DNA of 15,670 nt from Wolbachia endosymbiont of Cylisticus convexus. GTDB taxonomy: Bacteria > Pseudomonadota > Alphaproteobacteria > Rickettsiales > Anaplasmataceae. The notes under the pieces are model-generated. The model was not told where the DNA came from and did not search any database. It saw only the letters and a list, made by a program, of their open reading frames with translations. Of the stretch, positions 7,470 through 14,600 are shown one piece after another (position 1 is the stretch's first letter; each line of letters opens with the position of its first letter). The stretch spans positions 1 to 15,670 of the forward strand of contig NZ_QPIP01000043.1 in NCBI RefSeq assembly GCF_003344345.1, in the 5' to 3' direction. The position numbers and the translations under genes were made by a program.

Positions 7470-8345
7470 TTATTCAATAAAACAAGACTTAAAATTTTGT
7501 GCAATGCTATCGATTATAGCTAGGTATGCATCTTTTCCAGGTTCCATATCTGATCCAACAGGGTCAAGAACTACCATTTTTACGTCATTAGAAAAGGTAT
7601 TAGGTTTTATGCCATCCTCTCGTGAATGAGAAAAAATGCATTTAACATTTTCCTCTTTCATTACTTTTTTTAGTTTCATTAAACTCTTCATACCTATGTA
7701 AGAATCCTCTTCTATAGAAAGAATGGCACTTGGGTAACTTAAACCAAAATATTTTTCAAAATATTGATAAGCATCATGAGTAACTATGTATTTTTGATTT
7801 TTGAACTCATTTAATTCTTTCATGATTTCTTTTACCTTTTGGTCTATTTTTCTTATAGCCTTCATTGCATTGGTATTGTATTGATAGGCATTTTCTTTAT
7901 CTATATTAGACAACGTCGCACTGATAGAAAGTATCATACTTTTTGCATTTTCAGGACTCAGCCAAATATGTAAATCTTTTTCATCTTGAGTGTGACTAGA
8001 AAATGAATGTGGCCGAGCAGGAAGTAGATCGATTGCACTTGATAGCGGTATTAACTTTTTATTTTCTTTAGCGAAAGTTTTAATGAATGTTTCCAAGGAA
8101 TCATCGATATAAAATATAATATTGCTAAATTCTAATTTACTTGCATCTGAAGGCCTGAGCATGTAGTTATGTTCAGACACTACTTCGTACATTAGTAATT
8201 CTGGCTTTGAAATCCCATCTGTAACAGAAGCTACAAGTGAGTGTATAGGTTTGATTGTAGCTACAATTTTTAAATTGGATGAAAAGGCACTATTGTAGTA
8301 TAGTGTAAATGAAAGTAAGAAAAAGAAAATCAGTAAATGTTTCAT
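7470..8345 (-). CDS. znuA: Zinc ABC transporter substrate-binding protein ZnuA
   Basis: This periplasmic protein captures zinc for the ZnuABC importer. The 291 residues begin with a signal peptide (hydrophobic 4-20, LLIFFFLLSFTLYYNSA) without a lipobox Cys. The cluster A-I ligands are visible: His59 in SEHNYMLRPSD, His126 in DLHIWLSPENA and His190 in VTHDAYQYFEKYFGL, with the conserved DPVGSD (Asp261) near the end. The His-rich loop of enterobacterial ZnuA is reduced to HSFSSHTQDEKDLH. Cys236 and Cys288 could form a disulfide. Start is ATG 8343-8345, in an otherwise intact gene. It diverges from znuC with a 9-bp overlap of start regions. Manganese-binding relatives (MntA/PsaA type) are possible, but the HD-aromatic context and znuC next door favour zinc. 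The ZnuB permease is not in the window. Confidence 0.93.
   Translation of the reverse strand: MKHLLIFFFLLSFTLYYNSAFSSNLKIVATIKPIHSLVASVTDGISKPELLMYEVVSEHNYMLRPSDASKLEFSNIIFYIDDSLETFIKTFAKENKKLIPLSSAIDLLPARPHSFSSHTQDEKDLHIWLSPENAKSMILSISATLSNIDKENAYQYNTNAMKAIRKIDQKVKEIMKELNEFKNQKYIVTHDAYQYFEKYFGLSYPSAILSIEEDSYIGMKSLMKLKKVMKEENVKCIFSHSREDGIKPNTFSNDVKMVVLDPVGSDMEPGKDAYLAIIDSIAQNFKSCFIE
8275..8304 (+). promoter_or_regulatory. Candidate znuC-ubiB promoter inside znuA
   Basis: A -10 hexamer TATAGT (8299-8304, five of six) sits 18 bp after TTGGAT (8275-8280), a weak -35. The start would fall near 8311, about 26 bp before the znuC ATG. It overlaps the signal-peptide codons of znuA, so the znuA and znuC transcripts would be antisense to each other over roughly 50 nt. 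Confidence 0.35.
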
Positions 8346-9068
8346 ATAGATGTTGAGAAGAAGTCAATTTTTGCCAAAAAGTTAAGTAATGTCAATAACT
8401 GCATTCTAAAAATAGAAAACCTTACTCTTGCATATGGTAATAAAAAAGTTCTTGATAATATCAATATATCAGTAGAAAGAGGGGATATAGTTACAATACT
8501 TGGTCCAAATGGTGGAGGTAAAACCTCTTTAGTGAAAGCAGTTGCTGGTATAAATAAAGGTTTTATTGGCAGTATTGTATTCGCTGACAATGTAAAAATT
8601 AGCTATATGCCACAAAATTTTAGTATTGGTAATTTGATGCCAATAACAGTCGAGCCTTTCCTTTTCAATAGCTCCTCGAAGAGATTCAAGAAAAATCAAT
8701 CCATTGTTACAGAAGTGATAGAATTGGTTGGCATCGGTAACATTTTGAAGAACCAAGTATTAGAAATTTCTGCAGGACAAACACAACTACTACTACTTGC
8801 ACGTTGTTTAATTTCAGAATCTGATTTGATCATTTTGGACGAACCAGTTAGTGCAATGGATATTAACGCACGGGCTAAATTTTATGATATTATAAATAAA
8901 ATAGCAAAGGAAAGGTTAGTATCGATTCTTATGACTTCTCATGACCTTAACTCTGTTATACCATGCTCAGATTACATAATTTGCATAAATAACACTATCT
9001 ATTACCAAGGTAAATCTAACGAAATTATGGAACTAAATGAAATATTTAGCAGTTACGCAGCGAAATGA
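8337..9068 (+). CDS. znuC: Zinc ABC transporter ATP-binding protein ZnuC
   Basis: This cytoplasmic ATPase powers zinc uptake with ZnuB and ZnuA. The 243 residues carry Walker A GPNGGGKTS (56-64), Q-loop Gln93 (MPQN), the signature as ISAGQTQ (144-150, replacing LSGGQ and close to the LSGGETQ of ZnuC), Walker B LIILDEP (164-170) and the H-loop His202 in TSHDL. Family homology begins at about residue 22 (CILKIENLTLAYGNKKVL). No in-frame ATG lies downstream, so I keep ATG 8337, although its ribosome site is poor and it overlaps the znuA start by 9 bp. The last codons overlap ubiB by 4 bp (ATGA), indicating co-translation. Its partner assignment rests on neighbouring znuA; an MntB-type subunit is the alternative. 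Confidence 0.9.
   Translation: MFHIDVEKKSIFAKKLSNVNNCILKIENLTLAYGNKKVLDNINISVERGDIVTILGPNGGGKTSLVKAVAGINKGFIGSIVFADNVKISYMPQNFSIGNLMPITVEPFLFNSSSKRFKKNQSIVTEVIELVGIGNILKNQVLEISAGQTQLLLLARCLISESDLIILDEPVSAMDINARAKFYDIINKIAKERLVSILMTSHDLNSVIPCSDYIICINNTIYYQGKSNEIMELNEIFSSYAAK
8367..8395 (-). promoter_or_regulatory. Candidate znuA promoter inside znuC
   Basis: On the minus strand a perfect -35 hexamer TTGACA (8390-8395) is followed after 17 bp by AAAAAT (8367-8372), which matches TATAAT at four of six positions. Transcription would begin near 8360, about 15 bp before the znuA ATG, leaving a very short leader. The site lies wholly within the first codons of znuC. No obvious Zur operator dyad was recognised. 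Confidence 0.35.
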
Positions 9069-10486
9069 TTCAAAATATTTTACGTCTTCTGCACATAACT
9101 ACAGTGCTGACACGTTATAATGTGTTACCTTATTTACTTCCACCATCAAAAAAATCAATAAATAAAATACAAGGTCATAAACTAAAACGTGCTCTTGAAA
9201 GATTAGGTCCGGTGTTCATTAAGTTTGGGCAATCCATTTCATCACGTACTGATGTTTTAAATGAGGATATAACAAATAACTTGTTATTGATATGTGATAG
9301 ATTGCCATCGTTTTCACATAAAATAGCAGTTAAAACTATAGAAAGTGAGTTTAATTGTAAATTAAGTGACATTTTTTCAAATTTTTCTGAAAAGCCAATT
9401 GCAGCAGCATCAATTTCTCAGGTGCATAGAGCAGTTACAACTGAGGGTAAGGAAGTTGCTGTGAAGGTTTTAAGGCCAAATATTGAGAAAACATTCTCAA
9501 GGGATATAAAGATGCTTTCTTGGCTTGCGGACATTGCAGAAAAATTTAGTGAACAATCAAAAAGGCTGAGGCCAATTGAATTAGTCAAAACTTTTGCTGA
9601 AATTTGCCGATTAGAGTTAGATCTACGTTTTGAAGCTGCTCACTCTTCGGAACTGAAGGAAAATACTAAACATGACAGAGGTTTCTATGTACCTGAAGTA
9701 GATTGGAGTAGAACTTCAAAAAAGGTTTTAACATTAGAATGGATGGAAGCTACACCAATATACGAAGTTGAAAAGCTGAATAATCGTAAGCAAATAGCTA
9801 TCAATCTTATAGAATCGTTTTGTAATCAGGTATATAGGGATTGTTTTTTTCATGCTGATATGCATCCTGGAAATCTAATGGTTGATAGTAATAACAATAT
9901 TATTGCCCTGGATTGTGGAATCATGGGTAGAATAGATCGTGAGACATGCTATTACGTTATAGAGATACTCAAAGGCTTTTTAAATCGGAATTACGATCAC
10001 GTTGCAAAAATGCACTTTAGAGCTGGTTATGTTCCATCACAGCATAGAAATTTTGTCACAGCTTGCAGAGCAATAGGTGAACCCATTATTGGACAGCCTA
10101 TACAGAAGATTTCATTTGCTAGCTTACTTACTCAGCTATTAAAAATAACTGGTGATTTTGATATGAAAGTTCAGACACAATTGTTATTGCTACAGAAAAC
10201 TATGATTTTACTGGAAGGGACATGTAGAAAGGTCTATCCAGAAATCAATATGTGGAAAGTAGTTGAAATGTGGATAAGCAGTCAACATGAAAGTAAAATA
10301 GGGTATAGGGAAAAAATTAAAAGCTCTTATCCCATCAAAACAATCCAAGGAATATTTAGCCTTATAGAAAAATTAAACCTAATAGCTGACAAAAAATTAC
10401 AAGTTAAAAATAGATCAAGTGGAAAAGTCTACTTTTTACTTTGGTCTGTAATTATAATGCTAATCGTTAAATTTCTAATTTCTTAA
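9065..10486 (+). CDS. ubiB: UbiB-family atypical kinase/ATPase for ubiquinone biosynthesis
   Basis: UbiB (COQ8/ABC1 family) is a membrane-linked atypical kinase-like ATPase needed for ubiquinone production, probably helping to handle the lipid intermediates. Motifs in order: KFGQSISSRTD (53-63, the family KxGQ segment), the Ala-rich loop AAASISQVHRA (113-123) in place of a glycine-rich loop, VAVK with Lys134, the catalytic HADMHPGN (263-270) and the metal-binding DCG (283-285, DFG equivalent). The C-terminus has a hydrophobic segment, VYFLLWSVIIMLIVKFLIS, consistent with membrane anchoring. 473 residues is normal or slightly short, with one clear C-terminal segment rather than the usual pair. 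The 4-bp overlap with znuC suggests one transcript, though zinc uptake and quinone synthesis have no evident link. Confidence 0.92.
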   Translation: MIQNILRLLHITTVLTRYNVLPYLLPPSKKSINKIQGHKLKRALERLGPVFIKFGQSISSRTDVLNEDITNNLLLICDRLPSFSHKIAVKTIESEFNCKLSDIFSNFSEKPIAAASISQVHRAVTTEGKEVAVKVLRPNIEKTFSRDIKMLSWLADIAEKFSEQSKRLRPIELVKTFAEICRLELDLRFEAAHSSELKENTKHDRGFYVPEVDWSRTSKKVLTLEWMEATPIYEVEKLNNRKQIAINLIESFCNQVYRDCFFHADMHPGNLMVDSNNNIIALDCGIMGRIDRETCYYVIEILKGFLNRNYDHVAKMHFRAGYVPSQHRNFVTACRAIGEPIIGQPIQKISFASLLTQLLKITGDFDMKVQTQLLLLQKTMILLEGTCRKVYPEINMWKVVEMWISSQHESKIGYREKIKSSYPIKTIQGIFSLIEKLNLIADKKLQVKNRSSGKVYFLLWSVIIMLIVKFLIS

Positions 10487-10605
10487 ACTAAAAGATAATA
10501 CAAGCAAGTTTACAACAACTATTCAAGTCTTGAAACCACTCAGGTTTACTCATCTAAATTATCAAGATACTTTCAGTATGTATAAAAACTTTCAGCAGAG
10601 TTTCC

Positions 10606-12162
10606 TTAACTTCGTCTTAAATCATTGACAGCATTACCAAACTGAGTGCTTGTCACATCACTCAGTACTGTATTTGCTTTATATGAACAGTAGCATCCAA
10701 TTGTAAGGAAGACAAATGCAGCTACAGCAAGTGGGATACATATTGCTAAACTAAATATTGTTAAACATGTGCCAATAGCAAATGCTTCAGATAGCACAAA
10801 AGAGGCAGAAGCATAGTTACTTTGCCTTCTATTATAAATGTTTGCTTCTGAAAGTTTTCTGTTTTTGTTCTTTAAGTCTTGATTTTGAGTTTGAAGTTCT
10901 AATCTCTCCTGCCTTAAATCCCTTTCTAACTGTGAAATTTTGTCAGTGTCTCTTGTTCTTTCATCTACGGTCCTATTCAACTCTTGCTCTTTTTCTCTAA
11001 GTCGAATTTTTGTTCTTTCAAGCTCGCCTTTCAGATCTTCAAGTTGAGCAATTAACGCATCGTCTATTTCCAGGGCAACGTTATGTGAATTTGCTGTTAG
11101 ATAATTTTTAATAGATCCGATTGGATTATTAACATTCCTCAACGCAGCAGTGACAATTGCATGATTTATGAAACAGTTATCTTCTACTAATTTTTTTACA
11201 TCACCCAAATCTTTTCTATTAATAGCATTAGTTAATCGCTCTTTCATAGCTTGCTCAATTATTTGCTTTACCCGTGGATTTCGCTCTATAGCTTGTGCTG
11301 GCTTTATTTGACTAAAATCTAGCTCCTTATGTTTTAAAAGTTTAGTCAATACTTCTTCATTTTCTTGTGTTATTCCTTGTAAACATGATTTGATAATCAG
11401 GCTAAGTGGTGTTTCTATTTCTCCATTCAAGCTTTTCCAGCAATTAGGGTTGAGTTCTTGATTTAATAGTCTTTTTGCTTCATGGACATTTCCACTAATA
11501 AGCGGCGTTTCTATTTCTTCATTCAAATTACTTTCCCAGCAATTAGGGTTGAGATCTTGTTTTGCTTCATAGAAATTTTCACTAGAAAGAGCATTCAATA
11601 AATTTTTCCCTTCTTGTGCTTTCTGTATTTCTATTGTAAGATATGAAAAGTTCTTTTTTTGTACTTCCCCAATCTTTTCAATATACTCTTTAGGAGCATG
11701 AAAGAAACACTCTTTATGATAATCACAAACATATTCTGTAAGTAAGTTTCGGTATTCAGGTTTAATAAGTAAATGTCTATTTTTAACATTTATATCTAAG
11801 TTAGTAGACCTAAGTAAAATCTCTACAAAACTTCTATTTTCCATAAGAAAAGCTAGATGTAGAGCTGTATTGAGTTGTTTAGTTTCTTGAATATTAACAT
11901 TTAAATTCTGGTTATGTAAAAGCAAAGTCATCATTTTTAAGTGTATAGGACTATCATCACCATTCATGATAATAGTCATTAATGGTGTATATTCCTTATC
12001 AAACGCATTAACATCCGCACCTTCTTCCAGAGCTTGTTTAAAATCTTCTAGAATTTCATCATCAATTGCCTTAAATAACTTTTTTGTTGATGCACTGAAC
12101 TGTCCTAATGCTGTACCATCAACAAATCTTCTTCTAAAAGCTACATTGTTTTCAAAAGGCAT
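10606..12162 (-). CDS. Ankyrin / coiled-coil / membrane-hairpin protein
   Basis: This intact gene of 518 residues starts at ATG 12160-12162, with GAGGAG eight bases upstream. Residues ~25-130 show three loose ankyrin repeats (e.g. ILEDFKQALEEGADVNAFDKEYTPL and NTALHLAFLMENRSFVEILL). The middle has degenerate ankyrin-like helices and an internal 32-residue duplication. Residues ~366-441 form a strong charged coiled coil (QLEDLKGELERTKIRLREKE). Residues ~460-491 are a hydrophobic, Cys-containing stretch long enough for a membrane hairpin, and a short polar tail follows. No N-terminal signal peptide is seen. The architecture resembles secreted, inclusion-membrane-like or effector proteins of intracellular bacteria. 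A role at the host interface is inference; the function is not known. Downstream it converges with ubiB. Confidence 0.85.
   Translation of the reverse strand: MPFENNVAFRRRFVDGTALGQFSASTKKLFKAIDDEILEDFKQALEEGADVNAFDKEYTPLMTIIMNGDDSPIHLKMMTLLLHNQNLNVNIQETKQLNTALHLAFLMENRSFVEILLRSTNLDINVKNRHLLIKPEYRNLLTEYVCDYHKECFFHAPKEYIEKIGEVQKKNFSYLTIEIQKAQEGKNLLNALSSENFYEAKQDLNPNCWESNLNEEIETPLISGNVHEAKRLLNQELNPNCWKSLNGEIETPLSLIIKSCLQGITQENEEVLTKLLKHKELDFSQIKPAQAIERNPRVKQIIEQAMKERLTNAINRKDLGDVKKLVEDNCFINHAIVTAALRNVNNPIGSIKNYLTANSHNVALEIDDALIAQLEDLKGELERTKIRLREKEQELNRTVDERTRDTDKISQLERDLRQERLELQTQNQDLKNKNRKLSEANIYNRRQSNYASASFVLSEAFAIGTCLTIFSLAICIPLAVAAFVFLTIGCYCSYKANTVLSDVTSTQFGNAVNDLRRS
11408..11594 (-). repeat. 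Tandem 96-bp duplication inside the ankyrin/coiled-coil gene
   Basis: Two adjacent copies with a 96-bp period (markers GTTTCTAT at 11411 and 11507) encode the repeated peptides LNPNCWESNLNEEIETPL and LNPNCWKSLNGEIETPL, each near a NVHEAKRLLNQ- or NFYEAKQD-like helix. 96 bp equals 32 codons, so the duplication keeps the frame. The copies have diverged by several bases and a short gap. Confidence 0.75.
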
Positions 12163-12253
12163 ACTAAATTCTCCTCATCTTATAATTTATTAACATAATT
12201 ATAAAAAAAACAAAGAAAATTGCAAGCAATTTAATTAAAAATTTTAGAACTAA

Positions 12254-13201
12254 TTATGACTCTAGAAACTTTTCCGCATCAAGTGCAGCCATGCACCCTG
12301 TTCCTGCGGCAACTACTGCTTGGCGATATACCTTATCTTGAACATCACCAGCGGCGAACACTCCTGCCCTACTGGTTAGAGTTGTCCCAGGTTTCGTAAT
12401 TATATAACCTTGCTGATCCATTTCAACAAAGCCCTTAAAAATACCTGTATTTGGTGCATGCCCAATTGCAATGAACACACCATCCACTTTCAACTCCTGG
12501 ACTTCATTGGTTTCCGTCGATTTAATTGTAATGCCAGTAACTTTTTTAGGATTTTCTTCCCCAAGAATTTGCTCCACGGTATGGTTCCACATTATTTTTA
12601 TCTTATCATTTTTAAAGAGTCTATCTTGCATTACTTTTTCCGCTCTTAATGAATTACGCCTGTGTATTAATATTACTTCTTTGGCAAATCGAGTTAAAAA
12701 TATTGCCTCTTCAACGGCAGTATTTCCACCACCAATCACAACTACAACTTTATTCTTAAAAAATGCGCCATCACAAGTTGCACATGCTGAAACTCCATAA
12801 CCTTGAAATCTCTTTTCACTCTCCAGATCAAGCCACTTTGCTTGCGCACCAGCTGCGATTATAATTGCATCTGAATAGTAGTCATTACTATTACCAAAGG
12901 ACTTGAATCCATATTCACCAGAACCTTCAAGTTGTTCTACACTTTTTATCTCATCGTTTATTATTCTTGCTCCCGCCTTCTCTGCATGCAATCTCTTTTG
13001 TTCCATGAGTTCTGGACCTTGTATAGAAACAAAACCAGGATAGTTTTCAACATCAGTAGTAATTGTAAGTTGGCCACCAGGTTGCATTCCTGTTGTTACA
13101 ATTGGCTCTAAATTTGCACGTGCTGCATATATAGCAGCAGCATAACCCGCTGCTCCAGATCCAATAATAAGAACTTTTGTACTAAATCTATAATTCTGCA
13201 C
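12254..13201 (-). CDS. trxB: Thioredoxin reductase TrxB
   Basis: This FAD enzyme passes NADPH electrons to thioredoxin. The 315 residues show the FAD-binding GSGAAGYAAAIYAARA (14-29), PGGQLTITTDVENYPGF (41-57), the redox-active CATC (140-143, in SACATCDGAFF), the NADPH-binding GGGNTAVEEA (157-166) with HRR (180-182), and the C-terminal FAD motif AAGDVQDKVYRQAVVAAG (283-300). Length is typical of the bacterial low-Mr type. The start is a GTG (13199-13201), lying 14 bp inside the end of the peroxiredoxin gene, with no ribosome site of its own worth noting. Translational coupling to the upstream gene is likely. The pairing with peroxiredoxin fits a thioredoxin-dependent peroxide defence. All key residues are present. 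Confidence 0.96.
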   Translation of the reverse strand: MQNYRFSTKVLIIGSGAAGYAAAIYAARANLEPIVTTGMQPGGQLTITTDVENYPGFVSIQGPELMEQKRLHAEKAGARIINDEIKSVEQLEGSGEYGFKSFGNSNDYYSDAIIIAAGAQAKWLDLESEKRFQGYGVSACATCDGAFFKNKVVVVIGGGNTAVEEAIFLTRFAKEVILIHRRNSLRAEKVMQDRLFKNDKIKIMWNHTVEQILGEENPKKVTGITIKSTETNEVQELKVDGVFIAIGHAPNTGIFKGFVEMDQQGYIITKPGTTLTSRAGVFAAGDVQDKVYRQAVVAAGTGCMAALDAEKFLES

Positions 13202-13787
13202 TGTGTGAGTTTAGATAATCAGCCACTCCTTCATCGCTTGCCTGCATTGCAGGCTTGCCTTTTTTCCATCCTGCTGGACATACTTCACCATGCTCTTCAT
13301 TATGTTTTATTGCATCAATAATTCTAATAAACTCATCGATATTACGCCCCAAAGGTAAATCATTTACCGATTGATGACGCACAACAAACTTATCATCAAT
13401 AATGAAAGTTGCCCTTAGTGCAATTGAGTCATCATACAATACTCCATAGTCTCTTGATATATTCTTCTTGACATCAGATATTAAGGGGTAGCTAATCTCT
13501 CCAATACCACCATCATTAATTGGAGTCTCTCTCCACTTAAAATGTGAGAATTTTGAATCTACACTTACCCCTATAACTTCAACACCACGTTTTGAAAAAT
13601 CTTCTATTTTGTTACTAAATGATATCAACTCAGTTGGACAGACAAAAGTAAAATCAAGCGGATAGAAAAAAAGGACAGCATACTTATCCTTTATATGTTT
13701 ACCTAAACAGAAGTCATCAACTATTTTTCCGTTAGCGAGAACAGCCGGAGCAGTAAAATCGATAGCGGATTTTGTTACAAGATTCAT
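13188..13787 (-). CDS. Typical 2-Cys peroxiredoxin (AhpC/TSA)
   Basis: The enzyme reduces hydrogen peroxide and organic peroxides using thioredoxin. I choose ATG 13785-13787 (MNLVTKSAIDF; 199 residues) because AGG lies six bases upstream; an in-frame ATG at 13802 would add five residues. Numbered from the chosen start: peroxidatic Cys50 in DFTFVCPTEL, conserved Arg125 in LRATFII and resolving Cys170 in VCPAGW. This is the full 2-Cys set. GGIG (93-96) matches the GGLG sensitivity motif, but the usual C-terminal YF is not evident (tail DYLNSHSAEL), so the enzyme may resist over-oxidation. The end overlaps trxB by 14 bp; thioredoxin reductase restores the thioredoxin that recycles this enzyme. 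Confidence 0.93.
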   Translation of the reverse strand: MNLVTKSAIDFTAPAVLANGKIVDDFCLGKHIKDKYAVLFFYPLDFTFVCPTELISFSNKIEDFSKRGVEVIGVSVDSKFSHFKWRETPINDGGIGEISYPLISDVKKNISRDYGVLYDDSIALRATFIIDDKFVVRHQSVNDLPLGRNIDEFIRIIDAIKHNEEHGEVCPAGWKKGKPAMQASDEGVADYLNSHSAEL

Positions 13788-13816
13788 AACTAACCTATTC
13801 ATTCTTAATATTTATA

Positions 13817-13845
13817 ATTTTATACCTTGATACATTTACATGCAA
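13817..13845 (-). promoter_or_regulatory. Candidate promoter of the peroxiredoxin-trxB pair
   Basis: On the minus strand TTGCAT (13840-13845) is followed after 17 bp by TAAAAT (13817-13822, five of six to the -10 consensus). Transcription would start near 13810, a short distance before the peroxiredoxin start codon. No OxyR- or Fur-like dyad was recognised. Confidence 0.4.
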
Positions 13846-13941
13846 GTTTTCTTTAGCTCTAATCCTATAAAAACTTCCTATGGCTGTGAAAATGTTATGA
13901 TAAGAGCTAGTTTCCACGAGTAGGGAAATACCAAAATATTA

Positions 13942-14076
13942 CTATCTTCCATCTTTTTTCTTTTCAATTTGTGCAACCATTTCTTTTACATTTATATTCA
14001 TGGAAGGTAAATTTTTGCTGGCAAGATGGTTGATTGAAAGACCCACTGCGAAACGGTATGCAACTAATTTTAGCAT
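13942..14076 (-). pseudogene. Short coding-like remnant, 44 codons
   Basis: From ATG 14074-14076 a frame of 44 codons (MLKLVAYRFAVGLSINHLAS, then NLPSMNINVKEMVAQIEKKK) ends at TAG 13942-13944. Composition and the amphipathic lysine-rich tail look protein-like. Just upstream on the same strand a different frame is open (CWSGKPQTWVFIDPAVRLTH), so this may be the frameshifted end of a longer gene. I do not recognise the family, and no ribosome site was identified. Confidence 0.25.
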
Positions 14077-14140
14077 GAGTTAGGCGAACAGCAGGATCAA
14101 TAAAAACCCATGTCTGAGGTTTACCAGACCAGCAATTATT

Positions 14141-14415
14141 CATGTTGTATTTCTTCTGACCACACCGATAGGATCACGAATTATGATGAGGAATTACGGG
14201 TCTAGGCTATTTGAATTAGTGGATAAACCAATCAATAGAGATTTAACTTTGGAAATTTACGCAGCAACTGCAGAAGCACTGGGGAAATTTGAGAGGAGAT
14301 TTAAGTTAAAAAAGTAAAAATAACAGATGTGAAAGAAGAAAAAGCAACGCTCGAGCTTGAAGGAATCTACTTACCGAGTAATGAGAATATCGCGATTAAA
14401 GAAGTTATTATATAA
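14141..14415 (+). pseudogene. Phage baseplate protein W (gp25-like), truncated and frameshifted
   Basis: The frame through 14162 reads TTPIGSRIMMRNYGSRLFEL, then VDKPINRDLTLEIYAATAEA, the hallmark of the gpW/gp25 baseplate wedge family of contractile-tail phages. It breaks after KFERRFKLKK at a TAA near 14317. Adding one A to the A-run just before it restores LKKVKITDVKEEKATLELEG through to TAA 14413-14415. The N-terminal part before about 14145 is not recognisable. In WO prophage this protein is part of the baseplate beneath the tail tube, with gene J following, as here (2 bp apart). It is a relic and should be non-functional. Confidence 0.75.
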
Positions 14416-14417
14416 AC

Positions 14418-14600
14418 ATGCAAGTACCTAATATTATTGAGCAGTTAAACTTTGAGGAGATTTTTTCCAGGATGAAAGAAGAGTTAGTAAATCGAGACAC
14501 AAGTTTTACAGGATTGGTGGAAAGTGATCCAGCAATGAAGGTATTAGAAGTAGCAGCCTGGCGAGAACTTTTGCTCAGACAAAGGATAAACGAAGCGGTA
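14418..14600 (+). pseudogene. Phage baseplate assembly protein J, 5' fragment
   Basis: ATG 14418-14420 lies two bases after the stop of baseplate W. About 61 residues (MQVPNIIEQLNFEEIFSRMK, then SDPAMKVLEVAAWRELLLRQ and RINEAV) match the start of gpJ-like baseplate proteins, which build the wedge ring of Mu/P2-type contractile tails. Full-length gpJ is around 300 residues. Family resemblance stops near 14600. The open frame runs on to 14660 with 19 residues (RKILSLMSTDYFTKSPLNG) that appear to come from the adjoining IS110 element. The gene is therefore cut by the insertion and non-functional unless the remainder lies beyond the element. Confidence 0.75.

Larger units (their letters stand above)
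13803..14140. other. Spacer between the redox operon and prophage relic
   Basis: The first 45 bp hold the candidate peroxiredoxin promoter. 13850-13940 shows nothing recognisable. The rest contains one short leftward open frame (13942-14076) and broken coding-like sequence with no assigned family. The unit that joined it to the prophage fragment is unclear. Confidence 0.45.

Noticed and set aside
7408..7629. Open frame of 73 codons on the plus strand
   Set aside because: It overlaps the C-terminal end of znuA antisense and shows no recognisable domain.
8342..8756. Minus-strand open frames within znuC
   Set aside because: They oppose the Walker A region of an evident ATPase and lack any motif.
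10487..10605. Possible bidirectional terminator between ubiB and the convergent ankyrin gene
   Set aside because: I found no stem of useful length followed by a T-run on either strand.
12410..12800. Two plus-strand open frames within trxB
   Set aside because: Both are antisense shadows of a clearly conserved reductase gene.
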